Assembly (NCBI GenBank): GCA_905207625.1
Contig: CAJLLT010000009.1
Location: forward strand, 1-64,000
Reading direction: 5' to 3'
DNA: 64,000 nt
Source of the DNA: an uncultured Eubacteriales bacterium
GTDB lineage: Bacteria; Bacillota; Clostridia; Oscillospirales; UBA644
Each line of letters begins with the position of its first letter. The first letter of the stretch is position 1. Below are positions 1-8,855 of the stretch, piece after piece. The translations under genes were made by a program, and so were the position numbers. Under the pieces are notes generated by a model. It had not been told where the DNA came from. It saw only the letters and a program-made list of their open reading frames with translations, and made no database searches.

Positions 1-66
1 CCTCCGGGTCGGGCAGACCCGCTTCGCGGGTCCCGCCGCACCTTCTTCTGAACGTGAGCATATATC

Positions 67-97
67 AAGCCCTCCGCCGTTTTACGGCGGAGGGCTT
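67..97. terminator. GC-rich hairpin downstream of the DUF3794 gene
   Basis: A 13-bp perfect stem (AAGCCCTCCGCCG pairing with its complement) around a TTTTA loop lies about 30 bp beyond the stop of the minus-strand gene. The following T-run is weak on either strand, so termination is likely but not certain. A smaller hairpin, GACCCGC-TTC-GCGGGTC, sits at 16-32. No gene is seen in the first 126 bases. Confidence 0.55.
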
Positions 98-126
98 CTG
101 CTTCAGACTGTTTTTATCGGTTCATC

Positions 127-1629
127 TCAGATCATCAGAGTACGGTTTTCCTTTATATTGCCATCAACCCCGTTTGCGGAACAGAGCTTATCGGGACTGA
201 CCCGGTATTTTTTCGCAATGTTCCATACATCCTCGTCTTTTTCCGCAAAGTAGACTATGATCTCAGACCTCGACCCGGTCTGAGCCTCACCTTCGGACTG
301 GATATCCGTCAGTACGGTACTTTTCCCGCCGCAGAAAATCAAACCGGAATAGCACCAGTCAACGCGGACTTCCAGGGACTTTGAGTCGTTTTCCACATAT
401 GCGGAGTTCCTTACGGACATTTCCGCCGCCGCCATTATCTCTTCACCGCAGCAGGAAACGGGTACATTGAAGGAGAATGGGAAAGACCTTTCAACGCAGG
501 AAACATCCTTTTCCGCGTCGCACAGTATCACACTGCATATAATATCACCCGCAACTTTTACCGCGCCGTATTCCGGGTCAAGGGTTTCACTGCGGACTAC
601 GGGATTGACGTTCATGCAGTAGATCCGGTCAAAGTATCCCGTATCTATACTCTGGCGCAGGCTTCCGCTGCAACCGACAGACTGCACTCCGGCGGTACTG
701 ATCTCGCAATATACCGGCTTCAGGTCCTCGGTTTCGGAGAAAGCATCGGAACAGCAGGTGACCGGAGCGTTTTTCAGTCCCTGAACCTCCGCGTTTACCT
801 CTGCTTCGTAGCTTATCGTGGTTCCGTCCCCGGATTCCGTAACTTCAAACTTGCAATCTCTGAGAGAATACTCGACATCACATAATGTGTCGTCCTCAGC
901 TCCCGCAAGATCAACAGCCTGGGATACCGGGACGGTCTTTTCTATAGTTGAGGGCGCTCCCGTTTCCATGTCCGCAAAGTTGATTTTCAGCGTCATATCT
1001 GCCTTGGCTATCATTTTTCCCGTCAGGAGTTTTTTGTCCGTAGGAGTGAACATTACCTCATATCCGAGTATTTTGTCGCACTTTTTCGGCGCGGTCGCTA
1101 TTTCATCGGTAATGCGGACGGGTTTCTGCCCTTTGCAGGTGAGACTGCTCGCGGTGGTTGCCTGATCCTTTCTGATCCATACACCCGCTGACGCTCCGTC
1201 CGGACAGACTATCTGCCACTGCTGTGACTTCGCCGTGGTGAGTTCGGGGGCAAATACCGCCCGAAGCCATACCTTCTGCGGACTGAGAGCACGGGCAGAG
1301 GCTGAAACAGTTCTGACCCGGAGAAAGGTATAAGTGTTTTCGTCCACCTCCGTGTCAAAGGTGTAACTGAAGGGGAGTGAGTGCATGATGCTCTTTATCT
1401 TCCCGTCTTCCTCTGAGGTGTAAAGCACCGTGAATTCAACGTATCCTTCTATGGCATACTTATCCGCGCGGGGAGCCTTTGAGGTTATGTACGTCCTTGC
1501 CTGAGTGCGCACAAGCCTCATGATGTTCGGACAGTAGTCGGGAAGGATAACTTCTCCTTCCGCAGCCGCTTCACCGGTAATTCTCGAGGGGAAGTCCAGA
1601 CAGTTGATTTTTTCTTTTTTACATTCCAT
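127..1629 (-). CDS. DUF3794 (SPOCS) and LysM domain protein, probable spore envelope protein
   Basis: This 500-residue protein has no signal peptide or membrane segment. Most of its length looks like repeated DUF3794/SPOCS modules: an N-terminal segment with the signature ILPDYCPNIMRLV near residues 28-40 and a later repeat around residues 310-440. The last 45 residues form a LysM-like unit (VYFAEKDEDVWNIAKKYRVS, ending CSANGV...LMI). This SPOCS plus C-terminal LysM layout is common in spore-forming Clostridia, where such proteins are thought to assemble in the spore coat or cortex through the peptidoglycan-binding LysM. The start at 1629 is supported by an AAGGAG about nine bases upstream. 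The gene stands alone. No clear sigma-A promoter is visible upstream, which fits sporulation-specific expression, but I could not confirm a sigma-E or sigma-K promoter. Confidence 0.8.
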   Translation of the reverse strand: MECKKEKINCLDFPSRITGEAAAEGEVILPDYCPNIMRLVRTQARTYITSKAPRADKYAIEGYVEFTVLYTSEEDGKIKSIMHSLPFSYTFDTEVDENTYTFLRVRTVSASARALSPQKVWLRAVFAPELTTAKSQQWQIVCPDGASAGVWIRKDQATTASSLTCKGQKPVRITDEIATAPKKCDKILGYEVMFTPTDKKLLTGKMIAKADMTLKINFADMETGAPSTIEKTVPVSQAVDLAGAEDDTLCDVEYSLRDCKFEVTESGDGTTISYEAEVNAEVQGLKNAPVTCCSDAFSETEDLKPVYCEISTAGVQSVGCSGSLRQSIDTGYFDRIYCMNVNPVVRSETLDPEYGAVKVAGDIICSVILCDAEKDVSCVERSFPFSFNVPVSCCGEEIMAAAEMSVRNSAYVENDSKSLEVRVDWCYSGLIFCGGKSTVLTDIQSEGEAQTGSRSEIIVYFAEKDEDVWNIAKKYRVSPDKLCSANGVDGNIKENRTLMI

Positions 1630-1731
1630 GGCTGTAGCTCCTTGTTCGTTTTATTTCTTGTTTTAATTGCTATGTGGGATCCGGGCAGGGTATGACTAAA
1701 GCGAAAAAAAATCAAAATTTTCGGTAGCCTC

Positions 1732-1760
1732 TTGCAAAGCCCGGGAAAAAATGCTATAAT
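1732..1760 (+). promoter_or_regulatory. sigma-A promoter of pduL
   Basis: TTGCAA (1732-1737), a 17-nt spacer ending in TGC, and TATAAT (1755-1760). The predicted start lies about 37 bp before the pduL start codon. Confidence 0.8.
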
Positions 1761-1802
1761 CTACTCGTACGTTAAGATTTATATACGAAAGGACCTCAGA
1801 TT

Positions 1803-2372
1803 ATGTCTCAGATACTTGTTGAAACCTCCGCACGTCATATCCATGTCACTGCGGCGGATCTTGCAAAACTCTATGGCGAAGGTCATGCTCTTACCAATAA
1901 AAAGGATCTTTCTCAGCCCGGACAGTTTGCCTGCGAAGAGAAGGTTACCCTTGTCGGACCCAAGGGCGAACTCAAAGTTTCCATTCTCGGACCCACCCGT
2001 CCCGCAACCCAGGTCGAACTCTCCTTTACCGATGCCCGTGCTCTCGGAGTTAAACCTCCTGTAAGAGAGTCCGGTGATATCGCCGGTACCCCCGGACTGA
2101 AACTTGTCGGTCCCTGCGGAGAAGTCGAACTCACAGAAGGCGTTATCGTGGCGAAGAGACATATTCATTTTACCCCCGAAACCGCAGCCGAAGCCGGTGT
2201 AAAGGATAAGCAGATTGTCTCCGTCAAGGTCAATACCGAAGGCAGAAGCCTTACTTTCGGAGACGTTGTTGTCAGGGTCAGCCCCAAGTTCGCCCCCGCA
2301 ATGCATATTGATACCGATGAAGCCAATGCCGCCGCAATCTCCGGTAATGTCTACGGCGAGATAATTCTCTGA
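1803..2372 (+). CDS. pduL: PduL-type phosphate acyltransferase (phosphotransacylase)
   Basis: The 189-residue protein shows the tandem beta-barrel layout of PduL: an N-terminal half opening VETSARHIHVTAADLAKLYG and a second half with VAKRHIHFTPETAAEAGV. The two HIH clusters bind the catalytic zinc ions in this family. PduL interconverts acyl-CoA and acyl phosphate (acetyl or propanoyl). No microcompartment shell genes are nearby and the N-terminus carries no encapsulation extension, so it is probably the cytosolic housekeeping acetyl-CoA/acetyl-phosphate enzyme, linking pyruvate:ferredoxin oxidoreductase (35.4 kb) to acetate kinase, which is not in the window. It has its own promoter, a GAAAGGA ribosome site and a downstream terminator, so it appears monocistronic. 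Confidence 0.92.
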   Translation: MSQILVETSARHIHVTAADLAKLYGEGHALTNKKDLSQPGQFACEEKVTLVGPKGELKVSILGPTRPATQVELSFTDARALGVKPPVRESGDIAGTPGLKLVGPCGEVELTEGVIVAKRHIHFTPETAAEAGVKDKQIVSVKVNTEGRSLTFGDVVVRVSPKFAPAMHIDTDEANAAAISGNVYGEIIL

Positions 2373-2417
2373 ACCTGATTATTCTTTTGTAAGTGTAGAA
2401 ATTAATATTAAGTTAAA

Positions 2418-2465
2418 GGCCGACAGCGGAATTTGTTTCTGTACTGTCGGTCTAATTTTTTTATT
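2418..2465 (+). terminator. terminator after pduL
   Basis: Stem CCGACAG (2420-2426) with CTGTCGG (2444-2450) is followed by TCTAATTTTTTT. It lies about 50 bp after the pduL stop. Confidence 0.8.
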
Positions 2466-2554
2466 TGAGTCTTTTCTCCACCGGTTTTCTTTTCCCTTCA
2501 ATTTCCGTAAATAATGTACCGGAAACGGGCTTTACAATAGTTTATACTGATGCA

Positions 2555-2584
2555 GAGCCGCATGCTTATTTCATGCGGCTTTTT
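2555..2584 (+). terminator. second terminator in the pduL-ABC gap
   Basis: AGCCGCATG (2555-2563) pairs with CATGCGGCT (2572-2580) and is followed by TTTT. No gene lies directly upstream, so it may be a backup terminator or a remnant. Confidence 0.6.
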
Positions 2585-2626
2585 GAATCATAACGATTCA
2601 GGATTCGGATAAGGATTTGTTTGGTA

Positions 2627-2660
2627 TTGACTGTAAACAAATACAATGATATTTGTATTT
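2627..2660 (+). promoter_or_regulatory. inverted repeat with weak promoter-like boxes in the 469-bp gap before the ABC gene
   Basis: AAATACAA (2639-2646) and TTGTATTT (2653-2660) form an 8-bp inverted repeat with a 6-nt spacer. It overlaps a TTGACT (2627-2632) placed 17 nt before a poor -10 (TATTTG). This could be an operator upstream of the ABC transporter gene. Apart from this, two terminators and the promoter at 2753, I see nothing in the gap 2373-2841. Confidence 0.35.
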
Positions 2661-2752
2661 ATTACACTATTTACTGTAGGTGCTTTTCTACAAAATTCCT
2701 ATTGTTGCCAAAGCGCATTTTTGTGACGAATGTAGAATATCCGGGATAAAGA

Positions 2753-2781
2753 TTGACACTGTCCCAATTGTATGATAAAAT
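2753..2781 (+). promoter_or_regulatory. sigma-A promoter of the ABC transporter gene
   Basis: TTGACA (2753-2758), 17-nt spacer ending TGA, TAAAAT (2776-2781). The start codon follows at 2842 with GGAG about 11 bases before it. Confidence 0.7.
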
Positions 2782-2841
2782 GAAATCAAAAGAACATGTC
2801 ATATTTACAGATAAGAGTTTCTGAACGGAGTAAACTGTCAA

Positions 2842-4656
2842 ATGAAATCAATAAGAAAAATTTTCAGCACACAATGGTATGTAATCAAACTTGCATGGAG
2901 ATTTAACAAATGGTTTTTGTTTACCCGTTTTATAACCGCCGTAATAAGCGGTATTCTTCCTACAGCTACAGTTTTTCTTTCAAAACAAATTGTACAGCAA
3001 CTTACTGAGAAAAACTGGAATGGTGCTGTTTTCTATATTCTTCTTTTGGCAGCGATATCGTTATCTCTTAGCATAATCGTAATGTATATCGCCAAAAAGC
3101 AGGGAACTAACGATTCTTTGTTCAGAAATGAACTGTTCTTTAAGGTTTTGGTTAAAAATGCCGAAATGGATATGGCGATACTTGATGATCCGAAGAATTC
3201 GACGCTGAAGGAAATGGCAACTGCTGCCGCGCAGGGAAATTATATTACGTCTCTGTTTTCAGGGTTTTTCGGGATTCTGTCTACGATAATAACTCTTGTT
3301 TCCACTGTGTACATATTAGCCACGGTTGAAGTGTACGTATTCATAGTTCTTTTATGTGTAATAATCCTTCAGGTTCTGACGGTCCTCAAGGATAAACGGG
3401 ACAGTCGTGAAAATTTTGTCAATTCCGCTCCCATAAATAAAGAAGTGTCGTACTACATGGGAATACTGATGGACTCTACCTATTCGTACGAACTCCGTAT
3501 GCATGGTCTGGCAAAGTGGATAGAGTACAAGTATCAGTATCTGTACGCAAAGATCAGAAACATGGTGCTGAAACTTAATAACAAGATGTTCACGAACAAT
3601 GTTCTCCGGAGCCTTATTTCGGAGGCTCAGGAAGTATTTTTGTATCTGTTTTTGGCCTGGAGAATGATTTTTGCGGGGTTGTCTTTTGCGGATTTCACGA
3701 TGTTTTTTACCGCTTTGCAAACTTTTTCGGGGACCGTTTCGTCTCTTTTGAACCAGATAATAGGAATAGCAGACACCTGCCGCTATGTAGACGCTTATAT
3801 CGATTATATGAATATCCCGAATCAAATTGCCGTAGATAAACCCGACAGCATACGGATAGATAAAAAAGGAACTTTGGGTGATATCGTTTTCAAGGACGTA
3901 TCCTTTAAGTATCCGGGATCGGATTATCTGGTGCTGAAAAACGTCAATCTTCAAATAGAGAACGGCGGTTTTTATGTCATTGTCGGTGTTAACGGTGCCG
4001 GAAAAACTACTTTGGTGAATCTGATCCTCCGTCTGTACGATGTTACTTCCGGGGAAATAATGTTCAACGGTAAGAATATCAAAGATTATAACTACAAGGA
4101 TTATCGTGATTTATTCGGAGTCGTGTTCCAGGACTACAAATCTTTTGAGTTTTCAATCGCAGAAAATGTAGCTCTTGATCAGATGAATGACTCCGCTGAG
4201 GTTAAAGCGAAAATAGAGAGCTGCCTTAAATTTACAAGACTACTCGACAAGGTCAACACTCTTCCGAAGAAAATGATGACAATGCTGGGGAAACTGTTTG
4301 ATGAAAACGGTGTCCGGCTTTCAGGCGGAGAAACTCAGAAACTGGCACTTGCAAAGGCTCTTTTCAGAGATCCCAGAATTGTTGTTCTTGATGAACCTAC
4401 AAGCGCGCTTGACGCTTTTGCTGAAGCGGACCTGATAGACACGTTTAACCAGGCGACAAGGGGAAAAACTGTTTTTTATATATCCCACAGACTTTCCGCT
4501 GCAAAATACGCAGATAAGGTCATATTTATTGACGGAAACACTGTTTCTGGTTTTGATACGCATGCTGATCTGTTAAAGACAAATGCCCGTTATGCGGAAA
4601 TGTACGAGGCACAGGCTAAGCATTATACATGCGATGCTTCGGCTGAAACAGAATAG
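2842..4656 (+). CDS. ABC exporter, fused permease and ATPase
   Basis: A 604-residue half-transporter with an N-terminal permease of about six membrane spans (residues 20-310) and a C-terminal ATPase. The ATPase shows Walker A VGVNGAGKTT, the signature LSGGETQKLALAKAL, Walker B IVVLDEPTSALDA and a switch histidine in YISHRLSA. Such type IV exporters normally homodimerize. Substrates range from lipids and drugs to small peptides, and nothing in the sequence decides which. The gene is a single transcription unit with its own promoter and a shared bidirectional terminator. Its base composition and codon use (many ATA, TTA, AAA and TTT codons) are visibly more AT-rich than the aro operon and pduL beside it, which suggests later acquisition. 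Confidence 0.85.
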   Translation: MKSIRKIFSTQWYVIKLAWRFNKWFLFTRFITAVISGILPTATVFLSKQIVQQLTEKNWNGAVFYILLLAAISLSLSIIVMYIAKKQGTNDSLFRNELFFKVLVKNAEMDMAILDDPKNSTLKEMATAAAQGNYITSLFSGFFGILSTIITLVSTVYILATVEVYVFIVLLCVIILQVLTVLKDKRDSRENFVNSAPINKEVSYYMGILMDSTYSYELRMHGLAKWIEYKYQYLYAKIRNMVLKLNNKMFTNNVLRSLISEAQEVFLYLFLAWRMIFAGLSFADFTMFFTALQTFSGTVSSLLNQIIGIADTCRYVDAYIDYMNIPNQIAVDKPDSIRIDKKGTLGDIVFKDVSFKYPGSDYLVLKNVNLQIENGGFYVIVGVNGAGKTTLVNLILRLYDVTSGEIMFNGKNIKDYNYKDYRDLFGVVFQDYKSFEFSIAENVALDQMNDSAEVKAKIESCLKFTRLLDKVNTLPKKMMTMLGKLFDENGVRLSGGETQKLALAKALFRDPRIVVLDEPTSALDAFAEADLIDTFNQATRGKTVFYISHRLSAAKYADKVIFIDGNTVSGFDTHADLLKTNARYAEMYEAQAKHYTCDASAETE

Positions 4657-4670
4657 ATTTTGGTCATAGA

Positions 4671-4713
4671 AAAGCTCCCCCGGAACGGATATATCCGTCC
4701 CGGGGGAGCTTTT
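4671..4713. terminator. bidirectional terminator between the ABC gene and aroF
   Basis: AAAGCTCCCCCGG...CCGGGGGAGCTTTT forms a long stem with A- and T-rich flanks on both sides. It serves the converging ABC transporter gene and the aro operon. Confidence 0.9.
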
Positions 4714-4720
4714 ATTGAGA

Positions 4721-5749
4721 TTACAGCCTGTCTGCTATTTCGTAAATGAGTTTTTCGGTTTTTTCCCAACCAAGGCAGGGATCGGTTATTGACTGACCGA
4801 ATACTCCGCCGTCCGGCTTCTGCGCCCCGTCCACAAGATAGCTTTCGATCATCAGACCTTTGCAAAGCTTTTTTATTGACTGATTCTGCTTCATTGAATG
4901 AAGAACGTCGTGGGCGATACGGATCTGCTCTTCGTACTTTTTGCCGGAATTGGCGTGGTTTGTATCAACTATTACCGCCGGATTTTCAAGTCCGGATGCG
5001 GCATAGAGCTCATTGAGCTTTGTCAGATCTTCGTAGTGATAATTTGAGACTGTCTTGCCGTCTGTCGTCTGATATCCCCGGAGAATTGCGTGGGACAGGG
5101 GATTGCCGCAGCTTTCCACTTCCCAGCCGCGGTAGATGAAGGTATGCCCGTGGTGAGCGGCGGTAATGGCGTTCATTATAACGCTCAGATCTCCGCCCGT
5201 CGGATTTTTCAGTCCTACGGGAATATCAAGTCCGCTGGCGGTGAGCCTGTGCTGTTGGTTTTCCACGCTTCTTGCTCCTACCGCCACATATGACAGCAGA
5301 TCGGACAGATATCTGTGATTGTCCGGGTACAGCATTTCATCGGCGCAGGAAAAACCGTAATCTCTCAATGCGTTCATATGCAGCTGACGTATCGCAACTA
5401 TACCTCTCAGCATATCCGGATGGGCATTGGGGTCGGGCTGATGAAGCATCCCCTTGTACCCATCGCCGGTTGTTCTGGGCTTGTTGGTGTATATTCTGGG
5501 GATTATGATTATTTTGTCGCTGACCTTTTCCGAGACTTTTTTCAACCGGCTTATATATTCGAGTACCGGTTCGCTTTTATCCGCGGAACAGGGGCCGATT
5601 ATCAGCAGAAATCTGTCGTCTTTGCCGCAAAAAACATTCTTTATAGCTTCATCTCTTGCTTTTTTCTGCTCCGCCATGGCATCCGTGACCGGATATTCCG
5701 CTTTCACGTCCTGCGGGATCGGGAGCTTTCTGTAAAATTTCATATTCAT
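4721..5749 (-). CDS. aroF: 3-deoxy-7-phosphoheptulonate synthase, AroF/G/H type
   Basis: Condenses phosphoenolpyruvate and erythrose 4-phosphate, the first step of the shikimate pathway. The sequence is a class I-alpha (E. coli AroF/AroG/AroH-like) enzyme: it has LIIGPCSADKSEPVLEYI, the PRTTGDGYKGM phosphate-binding loop, GARSVENQQHR and IVDTNHANSGKK. I place the start at 5749 (MNMKFYRKLPI), where AAAGGCAGG sits about nine bases upstream; a seven-residue longer version would overlap tyrA. At 343 residues it is normal length. It is the last gene of the operon, four bases after tyrA, and ends at a strong terminator. Enzymes of this type are usually feedback-inhibited by one aromatic amino acid, but which one cannot be read here. 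Confidence 0.95.
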   Translation of the reverse strand: MNMKFYRKLPIPQDVKAEYPVTDAMAEQKKARDEAIKNVFCGKDDRFLLIIGPCSADKSEPVLEYISRLKKVSEKVSDKIIIIPRIYTNKPRTTGDGYKGMLHQPDPNAHPDMLRGIVAIRQLHMNALRDYGFSCADEMLYPDNHRYLSDLLSYVAVGARSVENQQHRLTASGLDIPVGLKNPTGGDLSVIMNAITAAHHGHTFIYRGWEVESCGNPLSHAILRGYQTTDGKTVSNYHYEDLTKLNELYAASGLENPAVIVDTNHANSGKKYEEQIRIAHDVLHSMKQNQSIKKLCKGLMIESYLVDGAQKPDGGVFGQSITDPCLGWEKTEKLIYEIADRL

Positions 5750-5753
5750 GGCG

Positions 5754-6641
5754 TTAATCCTGCCTTTCATTCTTCTTTATCACGGGTTTGTCGAACTTTT
5801 CACGTCTGTCAGAGGAAACCCTCATCATTTGCCTCATGGTTTCCCGGTCGTTTTGCCTGAGAGCCGTCCTGAGCCTGTCAAACTGCGCTTCAAATCTGTC
5901 CATTTCCGAAAGCAGAGCGTCTTTATTCCAAAGAAACAATTCGCTCCACATTTCGTCGTTTATCCGGGCGATCCGCGTAAGGTCCCGGAAGGAGTCTCCC
6001 GTATAGGCCTCAAGCCCCGGAGTTTCCGTGGCGCACATCAGGGACACTGCTATACAGTGGGTCAGCTGAGACAGAAACGCCACCATTTTATCGTGAGCTT
6101 CTGCGTCCAGTCTGCTGATCCGGTAGAATCCCATTGCTTTTCCCAGTTCTTCGCATATTTCAATAGCCCGGGTTGTATTTTTTTCCGTCGGAACGACTAT
6201 ATAGTTTGCTCCATGGAAAACCGAGGCATCGCTGTGTTTCACACCGCTGCTTTCACGACCCGCCATCGGGTGTGCGGCGATAAATTCAACTCCTGCCGGC
6301 ATAGCTTCCGAAACTGCGTTTATTACGCTTCTTTTTACCCCCGTAACGTCAGTAACATATGTTCCGGGTCTTATAAGTTTTCCGTAATTGCCGACCCATT
6401 CCACCAGAGTATGCGGGTACAGGGCAAGCACTATTATGTCTGCCCACGCTACAGTCTCGGGGGTAACCTCCGTAGATCCTCCGAGAATAAATCCCTCAGA
6501 AAGGGCAAAGTCGATATCTTCCTGATTCTTTGTGATCGCTTTCACTCCAAATCCCGCGTTTGTAAGGGCTTTTGCATAACTGCCGCCCATAAGACCCAGT
6601 CCGACGATAAGTATTTTTGTATCTTTTTTCAATAAGTTCAT
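5754..6641 (-). CDS. tyrA: prephenate dehydrogenase
   Basis: Oxidizes prephenate to 4-hydroxyphenylpyruvate with NAD(P), giving the tyrosine precursor. The N-terminal Rossmann motif ILIVGLGLMGGSYAKAL is at residues 11-27. Active-site regions HPMAGRESSG (near residues 120-130) and the helical domain with LSQLTHCIAVSLM and RDLTRIARIN follow. The 295-residue length means the monofunctional core without a chorismate mutase or a C-terminal ACT domain. It lies 15 bases after aroA and four bases before aroF in the same operon, which pairs the tyrosine branch with the phenylalanine branch enzyme pheA at the operon head. Confidence 0.95.
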   Translation of the reverse strand: MNLLKKDTKILIVGLGLMGGSYAKALTNAGFGVKAITKNQEDIDFALSEGFILGGSTEVTPETVAWADIIVLALYPHTLVEWVGNYGKLIRPGTYVTDVTGVKRSVINAVSEAMPAGVEFIAAHPMAGRESSGVKHSDASVFHGANYIVVPTEKNTTRAIEICEELGKAMGFYRISRLDAEAHDKMVAFLSQLTHCIAVSLMCATETPGLEAYTGDSFRDLTRIARINDEMWSELFLWNKDALLSEMDRFEAQFDRLRTALRQNDRETMRQMMRVSSDRREKFDKPVIKKNERQD

Positions 6642-6656
6642 ATAAACACTTTTCCC

Positions 6657-7880
6657 TCAGTCTTTTTCTTCCGTAACTTTTATCCCCAGTTCCCGCAGCA
6701 TCTGCCAGAATTCCGGCAGACTTTTTCTTACCGCTTCCGCATCCGTTATTTCCCCTCCGGTAACGGTTGAGGCAACCGCAAGGGACATTACTATTCTGTG
6801 GTCATTATGACCGCAGAGGGGAAGCTCCGGTTTGCGGAGCCCACCGCCGTCTACCGTTATGCTGTTGTCAGAGACCCGGGTCTTCACACCGAATTTCGCA
6901 AGCTCCACAGCCATTGCCTGTCCGCGGTCACTTTCTTTCAGTTTCAGCCGCTGCGTATCGGTGAAAACCCCGCCGTGATGCGCCGCGGCGACGACCATCA
7001 GTACCGGCCCAAGGTCGGGGCAGTCCCTGAGTGAAAGAGTTGCCCTGCGGTTTATCAGAGCCTCGGTATATTCTCTCCGGACCCTGTCACCCTGGCGGCT
7101 GTTCTCATCCGTGCCGCAGATCTTTACCTTTCCTCCCACGGAATTGAGTGCGTCGAAAAATGCCGCTCCCGATTCATCGGCGGGAATATAACATTTCCCG
7201 GGACTTTTGCCCTTCTGACATCCGGGGACAATAAATGTTTCGCTGTCCCGGACTTCTGCGGAAAAACCGAAATCCCGCATTGCATCAAGTGTAAGTCCGA
7301 CATAAGAGGCGCTTTCGCATTCCGTAGTCAGGTGTATACAGCTTTCAGTCCGGAGAAGGGGAAGGGCAAGGAGCAGTCCCGTCACGAACTGACTGCTGAT
7401 ATTTCCGGGAAACCCGAACCCTCCCGGGTGCAGTCCGCCTTTAACGGTAAGCCCTGTGCCGGTTTGGATCCATGTGCCGCCGTTTTCCAGGCAAATGTCC
7501 CTGTAAACGGACAGAGGCCTCTGAAACAGTCTTTCCGCGCCCATAAAGGTGCATTCCCTATCCGTTGCCATCACCAGCGGCAGAAGAAATCGCAGGGTGC
7601 TCCCGCTTTCGCGGCAGGGGAGGATGCAGGGGCTTTTTATAGCTCTGAAATCTCCGCCCGTACCGTGAATATGTGCCGTGTCACCCGATATTTCAATGTT
7701 TACACCCAAAGCACGCAGACAGTCCGCTGTTGCAGAGGTATCCTCATTGCCGGGGAAGTTTTCAAGAACTGTATCACCCTCCGCAAGGGCTGCACATATC
7801 ATCATCCTGTGGGCGATGCTTTTCGAACCCGGAAGCCTCACCTGACCGCAGGCTGTTCCTTTTTCAATGTAAGCTTTCAT
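6657..7880 (-). CDS. aroA: 3-phosphoshikimate 1-carboxyvinyltransferase (EPSP synthase)
   Basis: Transfers the enolpyruvyl group of PEP to shikimate 3-phosphate. Recognizable sites are LPGSKSIAHRMM near residue 17, ESGSTLRFLLPLV near residue 90, SSQFVTGLLLALPLL near 160, LKESDRGQAMAVEL near 335 and HNDHRIVMSLAV near 380. The 407-residue length is close to the usual 420-440. It starts one base after the aroQ stop codon, so translational coupling is likely. Confidence 0.96.
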   Translation of the reverse strand: MKAYIEKGTACGQVRLPGSKSIAHRMMICAALAEGDTVLENFPGNEDTSATADCLRALGVNIEISGDTAHIHGTGGDFRAIKSPCILPCRESGSTLRFLLPLVMATDRECTFMGAERLFQRPLSVYRDICLENGGTWIQTGTGLTVKGGLHPGGFGFPGNISSQFVTGLLLALPLLRTESCIHLTTECESASYVGLTLDAMRDFGFSAEVRDSETFIVPGCQKGKSPGKCYIPADESGAAFFDALNSVGGKVKICGTDENSRQGDRVRREYTEALINRRATLSLRDCPDLGPVLMVVAAAHHGGVFTDTQRLKLKESDRGQAMAVELAKFGVKTRVSDNSITVDGGGLRKPELPLCGHNDHRIVMSLAVASTVTGGEITDAEAVRKSLPEFWQMLRELGIKVTEEKD

Positions 7881-7881
7881 T

Positions 7882-8316
7882 TTAATCCCTTTTTCCGTCG
7901 ATCAGCATATCTATTGCCCGGCAGTAACCGTCGGTCCCCAGTCCTTTGACGCATCCGACACAGGCCGCCCGTATGTAGCTTATCCGCCGGAAAGGCTCAC
8001 GCTCGTCCACATCGGAAATATGGACCTCAACCGTGGGAATTCCTACGCTCCTGACGGCATCAAGCAAAGCGATACTTGTATGTGTGTATGCTCCCGGGTT
8101 TATGACTATCCCATCGGCTTTTCCGTAACCGGACTGTATTGCGTCCACCAGATCTCCCTCATGGTTCGACTGGAAAAACTCAACCTCAATATTGCGTTTT
8201 TCCGCATATCCCCGTATCTTTTCCACAAGATCCGGATATGTCTGTCTGCCGTAAATGGCAGGCTCCCTTATGCCGAGCATATTAAGGTTCGGACCGTTAA
8301 TTACGAGTATTTTCAT
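7882..8316 (-). CDS. aroQ: type II 3-dehydroquinate dehydratase
   Basis: Dehydrates 3-dehydroquinate to 3-dehydroshikimate. The 144-residue protein opens with the family signature ILVINGPNLNMLGIREPAIYG, has the catalytic tyrosine in that stretch, QSNHEGDLVDAI near residue 50, INPGAYTHTSIALLDAV near 72 and VEVHISDVDEREPFRR with the catalytic histidine near 98. Its start overlaps the aroK stop by four bases. Confidence 0.96.
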   Translation of the reverse strand: MKILVINGPNLNMLGIREPAIYGRQTYPDLVEKIRGYAEKRNIEVEFFQSNHEGDLVDAIQSGYGKADGIVINPGAYTHTSIALLDAVRSVGIPTVEVHISDVDEREPFRRISYIRAACVGCVKGLGTDGYCRAIDMLIDGKRD

Positions 8317-8855
8317 TCTTTTTCCGCCTTTCCCGGTTTATGGCTGTCCCGGATCAGTCCCTGTTCTGTCAGAGCCTTCAGCAGCTCCGTAACCGTTTCT
8401 TCTTCGTTTCCGGACGTTTCAAGATGAAGATTGGCTGCTCCGCAGTACAGGGAATACCGTTCAGTGTACTTTTTTTTCAGAGATTCCCGGTCCGGCGTCA
8501 GAGGACGGTCGGATGTTATGCGGATATCCTCCAGCGGACGGTCAAGGAATACTATAAATCCGTTCCGGGCAAGGTTTTCAATGTTTTCGGGACGTGTTAC
8601 TACACCGCCCCCGGTGGATATCACTGCGTGAATTTTTTTTCCGAGGTTCTCAATTATCCGGCTTTCCTCCCGTCGGAAAGCGTTTTCTCCTTCTGCGGCG
8701 AAAAAGTCTGAAATAGAAGTCCCGGATCTGCTCTCAAACTCCGCATCGCTGTCGAAAAATTCCCGTCCCAGTCGATTTGCCAGGGCTTTTCCGACAGTGC
8801 TTTTTCCGCATCCCGGCATTCCGATGAGTACGATGTTTCTGTCTTCCGGTTTCAT
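8313..8855 (-). CDS. aroK: shikimate kinase
   Basis: Phosphorylates shikimate at the 3-hydroxyl with ATP. Walker A GMPGCGKST is at residues 12-20, the shikimate-binding DSDAEFE at about 36-42, ISTGGGVVTRPEN near 76-90, and the lid region DRPLTP near 115-120. The 180-residue length is typical. It abuts aroC directly and overlaps aroQ by four bases. Confidence 0.94.
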   Translation of the reverse strand: MKPEDRNIVLIGMPGCGKSTVGKALANRLGREFFDSDAEFESRSGTSISDFFAAEGENAFRREESRIIENLGKKIHAVISTGGGVVTRPENIENLARNGFIVFLDRPLEDIRITSDRPLTPDRESLKKKYTERYSLYCGAANLHLETSGNEEETVTELLKALTEQGLIRDSHKPGKAEKE

